DNA of 55,866 nucleotides from Bacteroidetes bacterium CG2_30_33_31. Lineage in GTDB: Bacteria > Bacteroidota > Bacteroidia > Bacteroidales > UBA1556. The DNA lies in NCBI GenBank assembly GCA_001872625.1, contig MNXP01000017.1:1-55866 (forward strand). The letters are read 5' to 3'. Position numbers and translations under genes: made by a program. Under the pieces are notes generated by a model. That model searched no databases and was not told the origin of the DNA. It saw only the letters and a list, made by a program, of their open reading frames with translations. Each line of letters begins with the position of its first letter. Position 1 is the first letter of the stretch. Below are positions 24,942-34,428 of the stretch, piece by piece.

Positions 24942-25970
24942 ATGAAAAATATATTTTTTACAATAGCATTTTTGATTTTTGCCTTGGCAAGTCAAGCGAC
25001 CATATACCATGTCGATAAAAATCAAAATCGTCCTTCAGGATATTATGGCGATTTAGTAACAGCTATTAATTTAGCCTCAGCAGGTGATACTATTTATCTT
25101 TATCCAGCAAGTAGCGATTATGGTAATATTACTATAACAAAGAAAGTTCATCTTTTTGGATTTGGCTTTGATGGCACAGCTGGTTTTGGTTCTCGAATCT
25201 ATAATCTTTATTTGGACACCACCACAAGTCCAAGTTCAAACCCTTCTGGTTCAACCTTTCAAGGAATTACTTTTGATAATATAATATCAAATAAAAGCAA
25301 TATTAATAATATTGGTGTTTATGGATGCTATATTAGCTCCTCGTATATCAAAATTGCAAGTGGTTCTTCGGGATGGGTAATAAAAAATAACCTGATAAAG
25401 TATTACATTCAAGTAAATTATTGCTCTAATATTTTAATCGCAAACAATATTTTTATGGGAAGCAATTCCTATTCGATTTATTATTCAACATCATCAACTG
25501 TGGTAGTGAGTAATAATCTATTTTTTAATTTTTCGCATTTTTATTATACAAATAATATAAGTGTAAATAATAATATCTTTATATGCTCAGGCACTACCAA
25601 TCAATCTTATATGGAAAACAATCAGTTTATCAATAACTTAAGCTGGAGATCTACAGCAACGCCATATCCACTTCCACCAGTTGGAAATACAGGAACAGGA
25701 AATAAATCGAATGTAGATCCTTTATTTGAAACAGGGCTTTCTTCAGGTACATTCGATTACACAAAAGATTATCATCTTCAATCCTCTTCACCAGGTAAAA
25801 ATGCTGGAACAGATGGAACAGATATTGGCCCTTATGGCGGAACAAATCCGTTTATTTGGGGTGGAGCGATTACCATACCTCAAATAACTGAAATGGTAAT
25901 AAGGAATCCTGTAGTGAATCAAGGAACCAATATCAATGTGAAGGTGAAAGCCAAAAAAGCTGATTTATAA
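24942..25970 (+). CDS. secreted right-handed beta-helix-like protein (paralogue B)
   Basis: A 342-residue paralogue of the preceding gene, aligned over its whole length: signal peptide ('FALASQA'), 'DLVTAINLASAGDTIYLYPA', 'GYGDL/YYGDL'-type N-terminal segment, Asn-rich rungs, 'DYHLQSSSPGKNAGTDGTDI' and the same C-terminal tail, here 'IRNPVVNQGTNINVKVKAKK'. It lacks a T9SS sorting domain. It lies 18 nt before the 1807-residue T9SS protein, so the three genes are probably one transcript. The pair looks like a tandem duplication that has diverged mostly in the central rungs. Function unknown. Confidence 0.82.
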   Translation: MKNIFFTIAFLIFALASQATIYHVDKNQNRPSGYYGDLVTAINLASAGDTIYLYPASSDYGNITITKKVHLFGFGFDGTAGFGSRIYNLYLDTTTSPSSNPSGSTFQGITFDNIISNKSNINNIGVYGCYISSSYIKIASGSSGWVIKNNLIKYYIQVNYCSNILIANNIFMGSNSYSIYYSTSSTVVVSNNLFFNFSHFYYTNNISVNNNIFICSGTTNQSYMENNQFINNLSWRSTATPYPLPPVGNTGTGNKSNVDPLFETGLSSGTFDYTKDYHLQSSSPGKNAGTDGTDIGPYGGTNPFIWGGAITIPQITEMVIRNPVVNQGTNINVKVKAKKADL

Positions 25971-25988
25971 ACTGTAAAACAAGAAATT

Positions 25989-28900
25989 ATGACACGATAT
26001 ATCCGATATTTAATCGGAGCAGTGCTTTGCTTTTTCTTTGTTTTGCAGCTTGACGCTCAGCAAATAAATTATGCAGAATATTTCTTCGATAACGACCCTG
26101 GCAGGGGAAATGGGACTTCGCTTTCCATTACTGCAAGCAATACTATTGATGCATCCTTTAATATTTCCACCTCGGCTTTAAATGGAGGAATGCACAAACT
26201 TTATATCCGAACTCGTTCTAATACTGGCAAATGGAGTTTAAGTGCTAATAAAATGATATATGTAAATCCTGTTTATAGCGCATCTCTTTCCAAAATTGTA
26301 GCCGCAGAATACTTTATTAATTCTGATCCTGGGCATGGCAATGGAACCCCGATAGCTATTACCTCTGGAGATACCATTTTAGAACTTAAATCTATCCCAT
26401 CTTCAACTCTTCCAGATGGCATTCACAATTTATATATTAGAGTAAAAAATGGCTACGGAAAATGGAGTTTAACTCAGCATAGGATTTTGTATATTACTAA
26501 TAATCACAATGCAAAGTCTTTAGTAGCTTTAGAATATTTTTTCGATAATGATCCCGGAAAGGGAAATGGAATTTCTATTGCAGTAACTACTGGAAACACC
26601 ATTGATTTGACGAGCACAATTTCGACCTCTTCACTGACTTATGGACTTCATTTTTTATACGTGCGCACCAAAGACTCTGGAGGAAAATGGAGCTTTGCTG
26701 CTCGAAATATAATTTTTGTTACCAATCCTTTAAGCCTCAAAAATTTGGTGGCGGCAGAATATTTCTTCGACAATGACCCTGGATTTGGCAGTGCCATTTC
26801 AATAGGCATTTCGCCTGACGATTCTATCAATCTCGTTGCCTCTATAAATCCAAGTAGTTTATCTTCGGGACTACATTTTTTAAATATTCGCTTTAAAGAT
26901 GCAAACGGTAAATGGAGTTTGGTTAATCGTGAATTATTGTATGCTTCAATGCCACTGGCTTCTCGAAATATTGTGGCAGCAGAATATTTCATTGATAATG
27001 ACCCAGGTTTTGGCAGCGCTACTTCAATCAGTATTACTCCCGGCGACACTATAAATCTTATATCTGCATTGAATATAAGCAACCTGGCTTCAGGAATTCA
27101 TTTTCTTAATATCCGTTTTAAAGATGGAAATGGAAAATGGAGCTTAGCAGATAGAAAATTACTGTATATAATGGCAGGGCTAATGAATAATCCTCGAATT
27201 GTTTCAGCGGAATATTTCTTCGATACCGATCCAGGATTTGGAAATGCCAGTGCGATGAACCTTGCTGCTGGTAATACAATCGATATTTCGGCTGCTGTTG
27301 CATCTTCAAATCTAAGCGTAGGTCATCACGAGTTTTATGTGCGTGTGAAAGATTCTATTGGTCGCTGGAGTTTATCAGACCAAAAACTGGTGTTTGTGAG
27401 TCCAGCAATGGCTAATCAAAAAATTACAGCCATCGAATATTCAGTTGATACTATCATGCCTTTTGGTCAAGGAAATATGGTGAATTTTGGTGGAATTGAT
27501 ACTTTAGACTATACTTTTAATTTTACTCATGGCATTATTGATACTTTCTATCATGTTCTATATACGAGAGTTAAGGATATGAGCGGGAAATGGAGTTTTG
27601 TTGATTCAATTCATTTCCGATTAGAAAACTGTATAATACCTACAGCAGTTTATAACATAAATGACCTCTGTTTTGGCGATTCTATAATTTTGTTGAACAG
27701 TTCTTTAAATACCGATTCTAATACAATTTATAATTGGGATATAGGCAATGATGGAATTGTGGAATCAACAGATTCAACAAGTTATGTTTTCAAGCCGAAT
27801 TCTTCGGGCACTTATAAAGTTAAACTTTCTGTTACTAATTTTGTATGTATCGATACGAGTATTACAACCGTTCATGTTTATCCCAAGCCCGATAATAGTA
27901 TCTCAATCTTCGGAAATACCAATTTTTGTCCAGGAAGTTTTTCAGTGCTTGCAGCCAATAGCGGCCTAGGATACCAATACCAATGGCTGAAAAATGGCTT
28001 TCTTGTTGCCAATGCAAACTCAAGTTTTTATCAGGCAAACGACTCTGGTGATTATCAAGCGGTGGTGAAAAATATCTATAATTGCGTCGATACAACCGCC
28101 ATCGTTTCTTTGGGAGTATATAATTTACCACAGGCAACCATCAGTTTATCGGGCAATAGCGCTATTTGCAGCGGCGATTCAGTGCTTTTGTCTTCACCAG
28201 TGCAATCTGGTATTAACTATCAATGGTATTTCAATGGTAATACAATTCAAAATGCAAATTTGAATACCTTATGGGTAAAGAATGCAGGCAATTATAAAGT
28301 GAAAATCACTAATATTAATGGTTGTTCCGATATATCAATTCCTCAATCTATTGTAGTAAATCCGGTTCCAGTGGCAACAATTCAATCAGGGGGAAATACA
28401 ATCTTTTGTTCTGGTCAAAATGTGGTTTTATACGGTAGCAATGGTGTTGGCTATAGCTACAAATGGTTGAAAGATGGAGCTGAAATAAGTGGTGCCACCT
28501 CCTCCTTTCTAAGCGCCACTCAATCTGGCAATTATAGATTGAAAATTACTAATGCATACAATTGTATCGACACATCTACCTCAACGGTTGTAATTGTAAA
28601 TCCTTCACCAAATGCAAATGTATTTTTATCTGGCTCTAATGTACTTTGTCAAGGTGATACTGTGAAATTGCATGGTTCTGCTGATACTTCCCTCACTTAT
28701 CAATGGAATAGCTATGGTACACCAATTTCAGGAGCTACTGATTCAGTTTTATCGGTTGTTCAAACGGGCAATTTTACTCTTATTACCACTAATTCATATA
28801 ATTGCAGCACTACTTCTCTTGGTAATGTTATTACAGTAAATCCAGTTCCAGGCGCTTCCATTTTGCCCTTGGGAACAACATACTTTTGCTATGGAGATTC

Positions 28901-31412
28901 AGTAATTTTGCAAGCAAACTCTGGCAGTGGCTTGTCTTATGCTTGGTTCAAAAATGGAGTTCAAGTAAACTCTAATGCCTATCAATTAATCGCCGATACT
29001 ACTGGGATTTATACAGTTGTGGTAACCAATTCGTATAATTGCACTGCCGAATCTCAAGCTATTTCTGCAACAAGTTTTCCTATTCCTACTGCCGATTTCA
29101 ATTTGCCTTTAATGAATTGTGCTTCAGATACAGTAAATATTCAATATACAGGATCTGCGTCATCATCAGCATTTTATAATTGGAATTTTGGTGGCAGTAC
29201 AATAATTGCAGGCAATGGTCAAGGCCCTTATCAAATTGTTTGGTCGCAATCTGGGAATAAATCTGTTTCGCTTACAGTAAGTGAGAACGGATGTGTTTCG
29301 CCCACAGTGGCTAAGAATTCTCAATTGCTTTCGGTACCAGCATTTATTACTGCACCTATCACTTCAGTATGTCAGGGCGATTCGGTACTTTTAACCGCCA
29401 ACAGTGGAGCTAACTTGCGTTACCAGTGGTTTCAAGGGGGGTTGTTGCTTGCCAATGACTCTTTACCTACTTTGAAAGTGCTGGTTTCTGGCACGTATCA
29501 AGTTAAAGTTAAAGACATTCAAAATGGTTGTAAAAAATTGTCTAACATCACTCCCGTAACAGTTAATAGCAATGATTTTAGCTTAGCTTTCTCTTCAGCC
29601 AATGTCAATTTCAGTCAACCTCCTTTCAGTGTAAATATTACGAATCAAACTCCCAATTTGAATAATTATAATTTCCTTTGGGAATTAGGCGATGGGAATA
29701 CTTCAACATTCTTCAATCCTATTCATAACTACCAATATAATGGTCTATACACAGTGTCGTTATTTGCCGAAAATGTAACTACTGGCTGTCGTGATACCCT
29801 AATAAAAACTGATTATATTAGTTGCTCTGGTGGCTTACCAAATCCTTGTAATATTTTAGCCGCTATTTCACCTCCTGGACCTGCCACAATTTGTGGTAGC
29901 GATTCGGTTATACTGACTGCTTCGGCTGGTACTTCTTATACTTATCAGTGGGTATTTAATAATATGATTATACCTAATGCTACTAATCAGTCTTTTACGG
30001 CAAAACAAGCTGGGAGTTATCGCGTCATAATTAGCAATGCGGTTTGCTCTCAAACTTCACCTGCTTTTATTTTGAACCATTATCCAAGCATTCAACCTGT
30101 GATTCAAGCTTCTGGTCAACTACAACCTTGCACTGTGGATAGTATGCTGCTTTCGTTGTTTGTAAATTATAATTCCTATAATTGGAGCACTGGCGAAACA
30201 TCTCCATCAATTTATGTCAGTACAACAGGATATTATCAAGTTGCAGTAACTGATAATTATGGTTGCAATCTTATCTCTCAGCCTTATGCCGTAAACAACT
30301 CATTTCTTAATCCTCCAGAAATTTGTATAGTGGGTGTGGATAGTAATAATAACAACAGATTAGTTTGGGAAAGACAAGCGAATGCACTTATAGATTCTTT
30401 TTATGTGTATCGTGAGGGGTTTATAGCTAATACTTATAATAAAATTGGTGCTATTCCTTTTTCTCAAACATCCTTATATGTTGATGTTAATTCAAATCCA
30501 GCTGTGCAATCTTACAGATATAAAATCGCTGCTGTTGATACTTGCGGTGGAGTAACCTTACTTAGCACTTTCCACAAAACCATTCATCTGACTATCAATG
30601 CCGGGCTAAATGGTAGCTGGAATTTAATTTGGGATGGATATCAAGGATTTGCATTCAACACTTATCGAATCTATCGTGGGACATCTTCTACCAATATGTC
30701 ATTGCTAACACAATTGCCCAGCTCATCAACGAGTTACACTGATTTGAATCCACCAACGGGCACAATTTATTATCAAATTGAAGTGATAAAAGCAAGTGGT
30801 TGTTATCCAGATACTGTTGTTTCTAAAGCCAATACCAATTATAATACAAGTAGGTCGAATACTGCAAATAATGGCAATATTACGCCTATATATTTGGCGG
30901 CATCATTCAATGCAAATGTAGTAAGTGGACAGTGGCCAATACAAGTTCAGTTTTCGGACGCCTCCACTGGCTCACCAAATAATTGGGCATGGGATTTTGG
31001 TGATGGAAACTCAAGCATAGAGCAAAATCCTAAGCATACTTACAACAACACTGGATTTTATAGCGTGAGGTTAAAGGTTTGTAATGGATCAATATGCGAC
31101 ACTTTAACAAAAGTCAACTACATAAATGTTTTGCCCAATGGCTTGGTAGAAATAGATGTGGAATTGGCAGCAAAACTATATCCAAATCCTAATGATGGCA
31201 ATTTTACCTTAGATATTTATGATAAATCAGAACATCGTTTGCAACTTCATATCTACAGTGCTTTGGGCAGTGAGCTGTATTTCGAAGAATTTAAAACTCA
31301 AGGTAAAACATCTAAGCAACTACAATTAAGCACATTAGGAAAAGGAATTTATTTTATTCACTTGAATTCTGCGGATAGAGTAGTTTATCAGGAGAAAGTT
31401 ATTATTCAATAG
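25989..31412 (+). CDS. giant multi-repeat T9SS-secreted surface protein
   Basis: An 1807-residue exported protein. A signal peptide (1-23) is followed by seven repeats of about 76 residues (about 27-545), each opening with 'AEYFFDNDPGFGNG' or a variant and closing with a 'G-KWS' segment. Next come a PKD-like domain, at least five Ig-like units with the pattern Cys-x-Gly-Asp-Ser-Val and 'Y-YQWLKNG', further PKD units ('DFGDGNSSIEQNPKHTY') and a fibronectin-like segment. A type IX sorting domain ends it ('LYPNPNDGNFTLDIYDKS' to 'YQEKVIIQ'). It is expected to be exported by T9SS and anchored or released at the surface. Its role (adhesion, matrix or scaffold) is not known. It ends at a strong terminator. 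Confidence 0.9.
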   Translation: MTRYIRYLIGAVLCFFFVLQLDAQQINYAEYFFDNDPGRGNGTSLSITASNTIDASFNISTSALNGGMHKLYIRTRSNTGKWSLSANKMIYVNPVYSASLSKIVAAEYFINSDPGHGNGTPIAITSGDTILELKSIPSSTLPDGIHNLYIRVKNGYGKWSLTQHRILYITNNHNAKSLVALEYFFDNDPGKGNGISIAVTTGNTIDLTSTISTSSLTYGLHFLYVRTKDSGGKWSFAARNIIFVTNPLSLKNLVAAEYFFDNDPGFGSAISIGISPDDSINLVASINPSSLSSGLHFLNIRFKDANGKWSLVNRELLYASMPLASRNIVAAEYFIDNDPGFGSATSISITPGDTINLISALNISNLASGIHFLNIRFKDGNGKWSLADRKLLYIMAGLMNNPRIVSAEYFFDTDPGFGNASAMNLAAGNTIDISAAVASSNLSVGHHEFYVRVKDSIGRWSLSDQKLVFVSPAMANQKITAIEYSVDTIMPFGQGNMVNFGGIDTLDYTFNFTHGIIDTFYHVLYTRVKDMSGKWSFVDSIHFRLENCIIPTAVYNINDLCFGDSIILLNSSLNTDSNTIYNWDIGNDGIVESTDSTSYVFKPNSSGTYKVKLSVTNFVCIDTSITTVHVYPKPDNSISIFGNTNFCPGSFSVLAANSGLGYQYQWLKNGFLVANANSSFYQANDSGDYQAVVKNIYNCVDTTAIVSLGVYNLPQATISLSGNSAICSGDSVLLSSPVQSGINYQWYFNGNTIQNANLNTLWVKNAGNYKVKITNINGCSDISIPQSIVVNPVPVATIQSGGNTIFCSGQNVVLYGSNGVGYSYKWLKDGAEISGATSSFLSATQSGNYRLKITNAYNCIDTSTSTVVIVNPSPNANVFLSGSNVLCQGDTVKLHGSADTSLTYQWNSYGTPISGATDSVLSVVQTGNFTLITTNSYNCSTTSLGNVITVNPVPGASILPLGTTYFCYGDSVILQANSGSGLSYAWFKNGVQVNSNAYQLIADTTGIYTVVVTNSYNCTAESQAISATSFPIPTADFNLPLMNCASDTVNIQYTGSASSSAFYNWNFGGSTIIAGNGQGPYQIVWSQSGNKSVSLTVSENGCVSPTVAKNSQLLSVPAFITAPITSVCQGDSVLLTANSGANLRYQWFQGGLLLANDSLPTLKVLVSGTYQVKVKDIQNGCKKLSNITPVTVNSNDFSLAFSSANVNFSQPPFSVNITNQTPNLNNYNFLWELGDGNTSTFFNPIHNYQYNGLYTVSLFAENVTTGCRDTLIKTDYISCSGGLPNPCNILAAISPPGPATICGSDSVILTASAGTSYTYQWVFNNMIIPNATNQSFTAKQAGSYRVIISNAVCSQTSPAFILNHYPSIQPVIQASGQLQPCTVDSMLLSLFVNYNSYNWSTGETSPSIYVSTTGYYQVAVTDNYGCNLISQPYAVNNSFLNPPEICIVGVDSNNNNRLVWERQANALIDSFYVYREGFIANTYNKIGAIPFSQTSLYVDVNSNPAVQSYRYKIAAVDTCGGVTLLSTFHKTIHLTINAGLNGSWNLIWDGYQGFAFNTYRIYRGTSSTNMSLLTQLPSSSTSYTDLNPPTGTIYYQIEVIKASGCYPDTVVSKANTNYNTSRSNTANNGNITPIYLAASFNANVVSGQWPIQVQFSDASTGSPNNWAWDFGDGNSSIEQNPKHTYNNTGFYSVRLKVCNGSICDTLTKVNYINVLPNGLVEIDVELAAKLYPNPNDGNFTLDIYDKSEHRLQLHIYSALGSELYFEEFKTQGKTSKQLQLSTLGKGIYFIHLNSADRVVYQEKVIIQ
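26068..27625 (+). repeat. seven tandem 'EYFFDNDPG' coding repeats
   Basis: Units begin at about 26076, 26306, 26532, 26758, 26989, 27209 and 27434, spaced about 220-231 nt. Units 1-6 keep the Asp-Pro-Gly core; unit 7 reads 'EYSVDTIMPFG' and is degenerate. Between cores each unit ends with Lys/Arg-Trp-Ser. Confidence 0.85.
27896..29080 (+). repeat. tandem Ig-like coding repeats in the giant T9SS protein
   Basis: Five consecutive units of about 75-80 residues. Each has a Cys-Gly-Asp/Ser core such as 'CSGDSVLLSS', then 'YQW' and a terminal 'ITN-YNC' segment. Related single units recur further downstream and in the 1343-residue protein. Confidence 0.75.
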
Positions 31413-31908
31413 TTTTGCCTTTGTTGGTTCAATTAATTATAAGCCTGCACATCTATGTGCAGGCTTTTTTTGTAACATTGTTTTCATAAGGCAAAAAAAT
31501 ATTTATTTAAATATTCACAACTGGCATCATGTTTAAATATAGATTCTTATGAAAAAGTTGTGTAGTTAAATAATTTTTAGCGAAAGATTTTTCAGGAATT
31601 CCATAATGATTTAAGTCAATCCAAAAGCGTAATTTTTTTATTGTTTTTAGTACAAAAAATCTTAAAGTATTGATAATTCATTAACATTTTAATAATACTT
31701 TAGTAGCCATAATTAATTCAAACAAATAGAGGGAAACGAAATTTGAATTTATTATAAAAGAAAGATGTAAAGTATTGAAATATTGAATTTTAAATTGAAA
31801 TTAAGCATTAGCTTATCAAAATTCAAATCAAAAGGTTCATTTAAGGTAAGCACAAAACAAGGTTAATTTGACCTTTATAAATAATATAAACATTTTAAAT
31901 CTTATAGT
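31413..31908. other. 496-nt intergenic region ahead of citrate synthase
   Basis: After the terminator at 31439-31472 I find no gene. A near-consensus box TACTTTAG (31696-31703) with TTG at 31670-31672 could be the citrate synthase promoter with a leader of about 200 nt. The last base of the box departs from consensus, so this is weak. Confidence 0.3.
31439..31472 (+). terminator. intrinsic terminator of the secreted-protein cluster
   Basis: AAGCCTGCACA pairs with TGTGCAGGCTT around a TCTA loop (31441-31466), followed by a T run. It ends the gene cluster that starts at 23877. Confidence 0.85.
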
Positions 31909-33216
31909 ATGTCACACTTAAAAAGTAAGCTTCTTGAAAAAATTGAAGCACAAAGACCAAGGACAACTCGTTTGATAAAAGAATTTGGCGATAGCATTAT
32001 TGACCAAGTTACCGTTGAACAGGCAATTGGTGGTATGAGAGGCATAAAAAGCCTGATAACCGATATTTCATATCTCGACCCAAACGAAGGAATTCGTTAT
32101 CGCGGATATACATTGCCAGAAGTATTTGAAAAATTACCAAAACCAGCAGGAGCAGAAATGCCTTATGTTGAAGGTTTATGGTATTTACTTTTAACTGGCG
32201 ATATTCCAACACAGGAAGAGATGAAAGAAGTTTTATCCGACTTCAAAAATCGTCAAACAGTTCCTAATTATGTTTGGGATGTTATTGATTCATTTCCAAG
32301 CAAAAGCCACCCAATGGCAATTATCTCTGCTGCTGTAATGGCTCTTCAACGCGAATCACAGTTCAGCACAAGCTACCACCAAGGCATAAGCAAAATGGAT
32401 TATTGGGATACCACCTATGAAGATTCCACTAATCTATTGGCAAAAATGCCTTTAATTGGAGCATACATTTATAATAAACTCTACAAACCTGAAAATGGCC
32501 ATCGTTATCCAGATCCTACATTAGATTTTGGAGCTAACTTCGCCTATATGATTGGCAAAGAAAAACCTTATGATGATGTTGCTCGTATGTATTTTATTGT
32601 ACATGCCGACCACGAAAGTGGAAACGTAAGTGCACATACAGGCCATTTGGTAGCCAGCGCCTTATCAGATATTTATTATGCAACTTCTGCTATGATTAAT
32701 GGATTGGCTGGTCCACTTCACGGATTAGCAAATCAAGAAGTTCTTATCTGGTTGCAAGGATTACAAGAACAAATGGGCGGAAAAGTTCCTTCCACAGAAG
32801 AAATGAAAAAATACGTTTGGGATACTTTGAAAAGCGGTCAGGTAATTCCTGGATACGGTCATGCAGTTTTAAGAAAAACTGACCCAAGATATGCTATTCA
32901 AAGAGAATTCTGCTTGAAACATTTGCCAGATGATAAACTATTTCAATTGGTTAGCAGACTTTACGAAGTTGTTCCTGATATCTTAAGAGAGCAAGGAAAA
33001 GCTAAAAATCCATGGCCAAATGTAGATGCTCATTCTGGAGTTGTTCAATGGTATTATGGTGTTACTGAATACGATTTTTACACAGTTCTATTTGCCATCG
33101 GAAGATCTGTTGGCGTACTTTCTAATCTTGTGTGGGATCGTGCTTTAGGTTATGCCCTCGAAAGACCAAAATCTTTGACAACTGCAATGTTGGAAGCTAA
33201 AGTTGGTATTAAATAG
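31909..33216 (+). CDS. citrate synthase, mitochondrial type
   Basis: A 435-residue enzyme that condenses oxaloacetate and acetyl-CoA to citrate in the TCA cycle. The catalytic residues are His271 ('GLAGPLHGLANQE'), His318 ('GYGHAVL') and Asp373 ('NVDAHSGVV'). Their spacing of 47 and 55 matches the pig heart enzyme (46 and 55). Segments such as 'GMRGIKSL', 'LDPNEGIRYRGY' and 'GHLVASALSD' resemble mitochondrial citrate synthase rather than the E. coli GltA type, which carries an N-terminal NADH-sensing domain that is absent here. It is followed by its own terminator and then malate dehydrogenase, so the two TCA genes are neighbours with separate transcripts. Confidence 0.95.
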   Translation: MSHLKSKLLEKIEAQRPRTTRLIKEFGDSIIDQVTVEQAIGGMRGIKSLITDISYLDPNEGIRYRGYTLPEVFEKLPKPAGAEMPYVEGLWYLLLTGDIPTQEEMKEVLSDFKNRQTVPNYVWDVIDSFPSKSHPMAIISAAVMALQRESQFSTSYHQGISKMDYWDTTYEDSTNLLAKMPLIGAYIYNKLYKPENGHRYPDPTLDFGANFAYMIGKEKPYDDVARMYFIVHADHESGNVSAHTGHLVASALSDIYYATSAMINGLAGPLHGLANQEVLIWLQGLQEQMGGKVPSTEEMKKYVWDTLKSGQVIPGYGHAVLRKTDPRYAIQREFCLKHLPDDKLFQLVSRLYEVVPDILREQGKAKNPWPNVDAHSGVVQWYYGVTEYDFYTVLFAIGRSVGVLSNLVWDRALGYALERPKSLTTAMLEAKVGIK

Positions 33217-33230
33217 AATAATCTCTAATT

Positions 33231-33270
33231 TTGCCAAGCAGAATAATTTTTTCTGCTTGGCAATTTTTTT
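33231..33270 (+). terminator. intrinsic terminator after citrate synthase
   Basis: TTGCCAAGCAGAA (33231-33243) pairs perfectly with TTCTGCTTGGCAA (33251-33263) around a 7-nt loop, followed by T. It separates the citrate synthase and malate dehydrogenase transcripts. Confidence 0.85.
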
Positions 33271-33297
33271 AAGTAGAAATTTTTAAATTTACAAAAT

Positions 33298-34236
33298 ATG
33301 AAAAAAGTAACCGTTGTAGGAGCCGGAAATGTTGGTGCTACTTGCGCAGATGTTTTGGCTCAAAAGAATTTTTTGGATGAAGTGGTTTTGATAGACATTA
33401 AAGAAGGATTTGCCGAAGGTAAAGCTCTTGATATTTGGCAAGCCTCTGCAATTAATCATTTCGATACTCGTGTGAATGGTTATACCAATGACTATTCAAA
33501 AACTGCTGGTTCTGAAGTTGTAGTAATCACTTCAGGTATTCCTCGTAAACCAGGAATGTCGCGTGATGATTTAATTTCTACCAACGCCAAAATAATGATG
33601 AATGTGGTTGGGAATGTTGTTAAATATTCACCCGATGCAATAATCATTGTGGTTGCTAATCCATTGGATGTGATGACTTATGCCGCACATAAAGCCTCTG
33701 GAAAATCTGCACAGAAAGTATTTGGAATGGCTGGAATATTAGATACTGCTCGTTATAAATCTTTTTTGGCTACAGAATTAAATGTATCGCCAAACGATAT
33801 TCAAGCATTATTAATGGGAGGTCATGGCGACACCATGGTCCCACTACCACGCTATACAACGGTTTCAGGAATACCAGTTACAAAATTGGTTGCTGCAGAT
33901 AAATTGGAAGCCATTATAAATCGCACAAAATCTGGTGGTGGCGAAATAGTAAAACTTTTGGGTACTTCAGCTTGGTATGCTCCTGGAGCTGCTGCTGCAC
34001 AAATGGTGGAATCAATTGTGAATAATCAAAACCATATTTTCCCTGTTTGTGTAGGATTAGATGGTCAATGGGGACAAAAAGCTGTTTATTTGGGTTCGCC
34101 AGTTCGCCTTGGACGCAATGGAATTGAGGAAATTATTGAAATTGACCTCAATGAAGTAGAAATGAAAGACATGGAAGCTTCTTCAGCAGCAGTAAAATCT
34201 GTGATGAAAGTTTTTGATGATATGCATTTGATGTAA
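33298..34236 (+). CDS. mdh: malate dehydrogenase
   Basis: A 312-residue NAD-dependent dehydrogenase converting malate to oxaloacetate. The dinucleotide-binding loop is 'VVGAGNVGATCAD' (about residues 5-17), ending at an acidic residue ('LIDIKEG', Asp33) that favours NAD over NADP. The active-site loop contains 'SGIPRKPGMSRDDL' with the substrate-binding Arg residues. The proton-relay His176 is in 'MGGHGDTMVP'. Arg rather than Gln in the substrate loop marks it as a malate rather than a lactate dehydrogenase. It sits between two strong terminators, so it is probably monocistronic. Confidence 0.96.
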   Translation: MKKVTVVGAGNVGATCADVLAQKNFLDEVVLIDIKEGFAEGKALDIWQASAINHFDTRVNGYTNDYSKTAGSEVVVITSGIPRKPGMSRDDLISTNAKIMMNVVGNVVKYSPDAIIIVVANPLDVMTYAAHKASGKSAQKVFGMAGILDTARYKSFLATELNVSPNDIQALLMGGHGDTMVPLPRYTTVSGIPVTKLVAADKLEAIINRTKSGGGEIVKLLGTSAWYAPGAAAAQMVESIVNNQNHIFPVCVGLDGQWGQKAVYLGSPVRLGRNGIEEIIEIDLNEVEMKDMEASSAAVKSVMKVFDDMHLM

Positions 34237-34256
34237 AATTCATTTTTTTATATTTG

Positions 34257-34303
34257 AACCTCGGTACAAAAAAAGCTTGCTTTTTTGTGCCGAGGTTTTT
34301 TTA
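34257..34303 (+). terminator. intrinsic terminator after malate dehydrogenase
   Basis: AACCTCGGTAC (34257-34267) pairs with GTGCCGAGGTT (34287-34297), with one G-T pair. The stem is extended by A/T pairs towards a short loop, and a T run follows. Confidence 0.8.
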
Positions 34304-34428
34304 TGTATTTTATATCATATATCTTATTGGCAAAATACCTATCTCTCGGTATTTGCTGGAATAAAATTAGTATTACATTTACCAATCATTAATTTATAAT
34401 TTGAACCAACAAAATAAACCTAATAATC

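Noticed and set aside
26648-27082. 144-codon minus-strand frame within the giant repeat gene
   Set aside because: It is internally repetitive because it mirrors the 'EYFFDNDPG' repeats and has no start context or promoter.
26068-29080. Possible CRISPR-like or satellite array suggested by regular spacing of repeats
   Set aside because: The repeats lie within one open reading frame, diverge at the DNA level and have units of 220-240 nt; they are protein-domain repeats.
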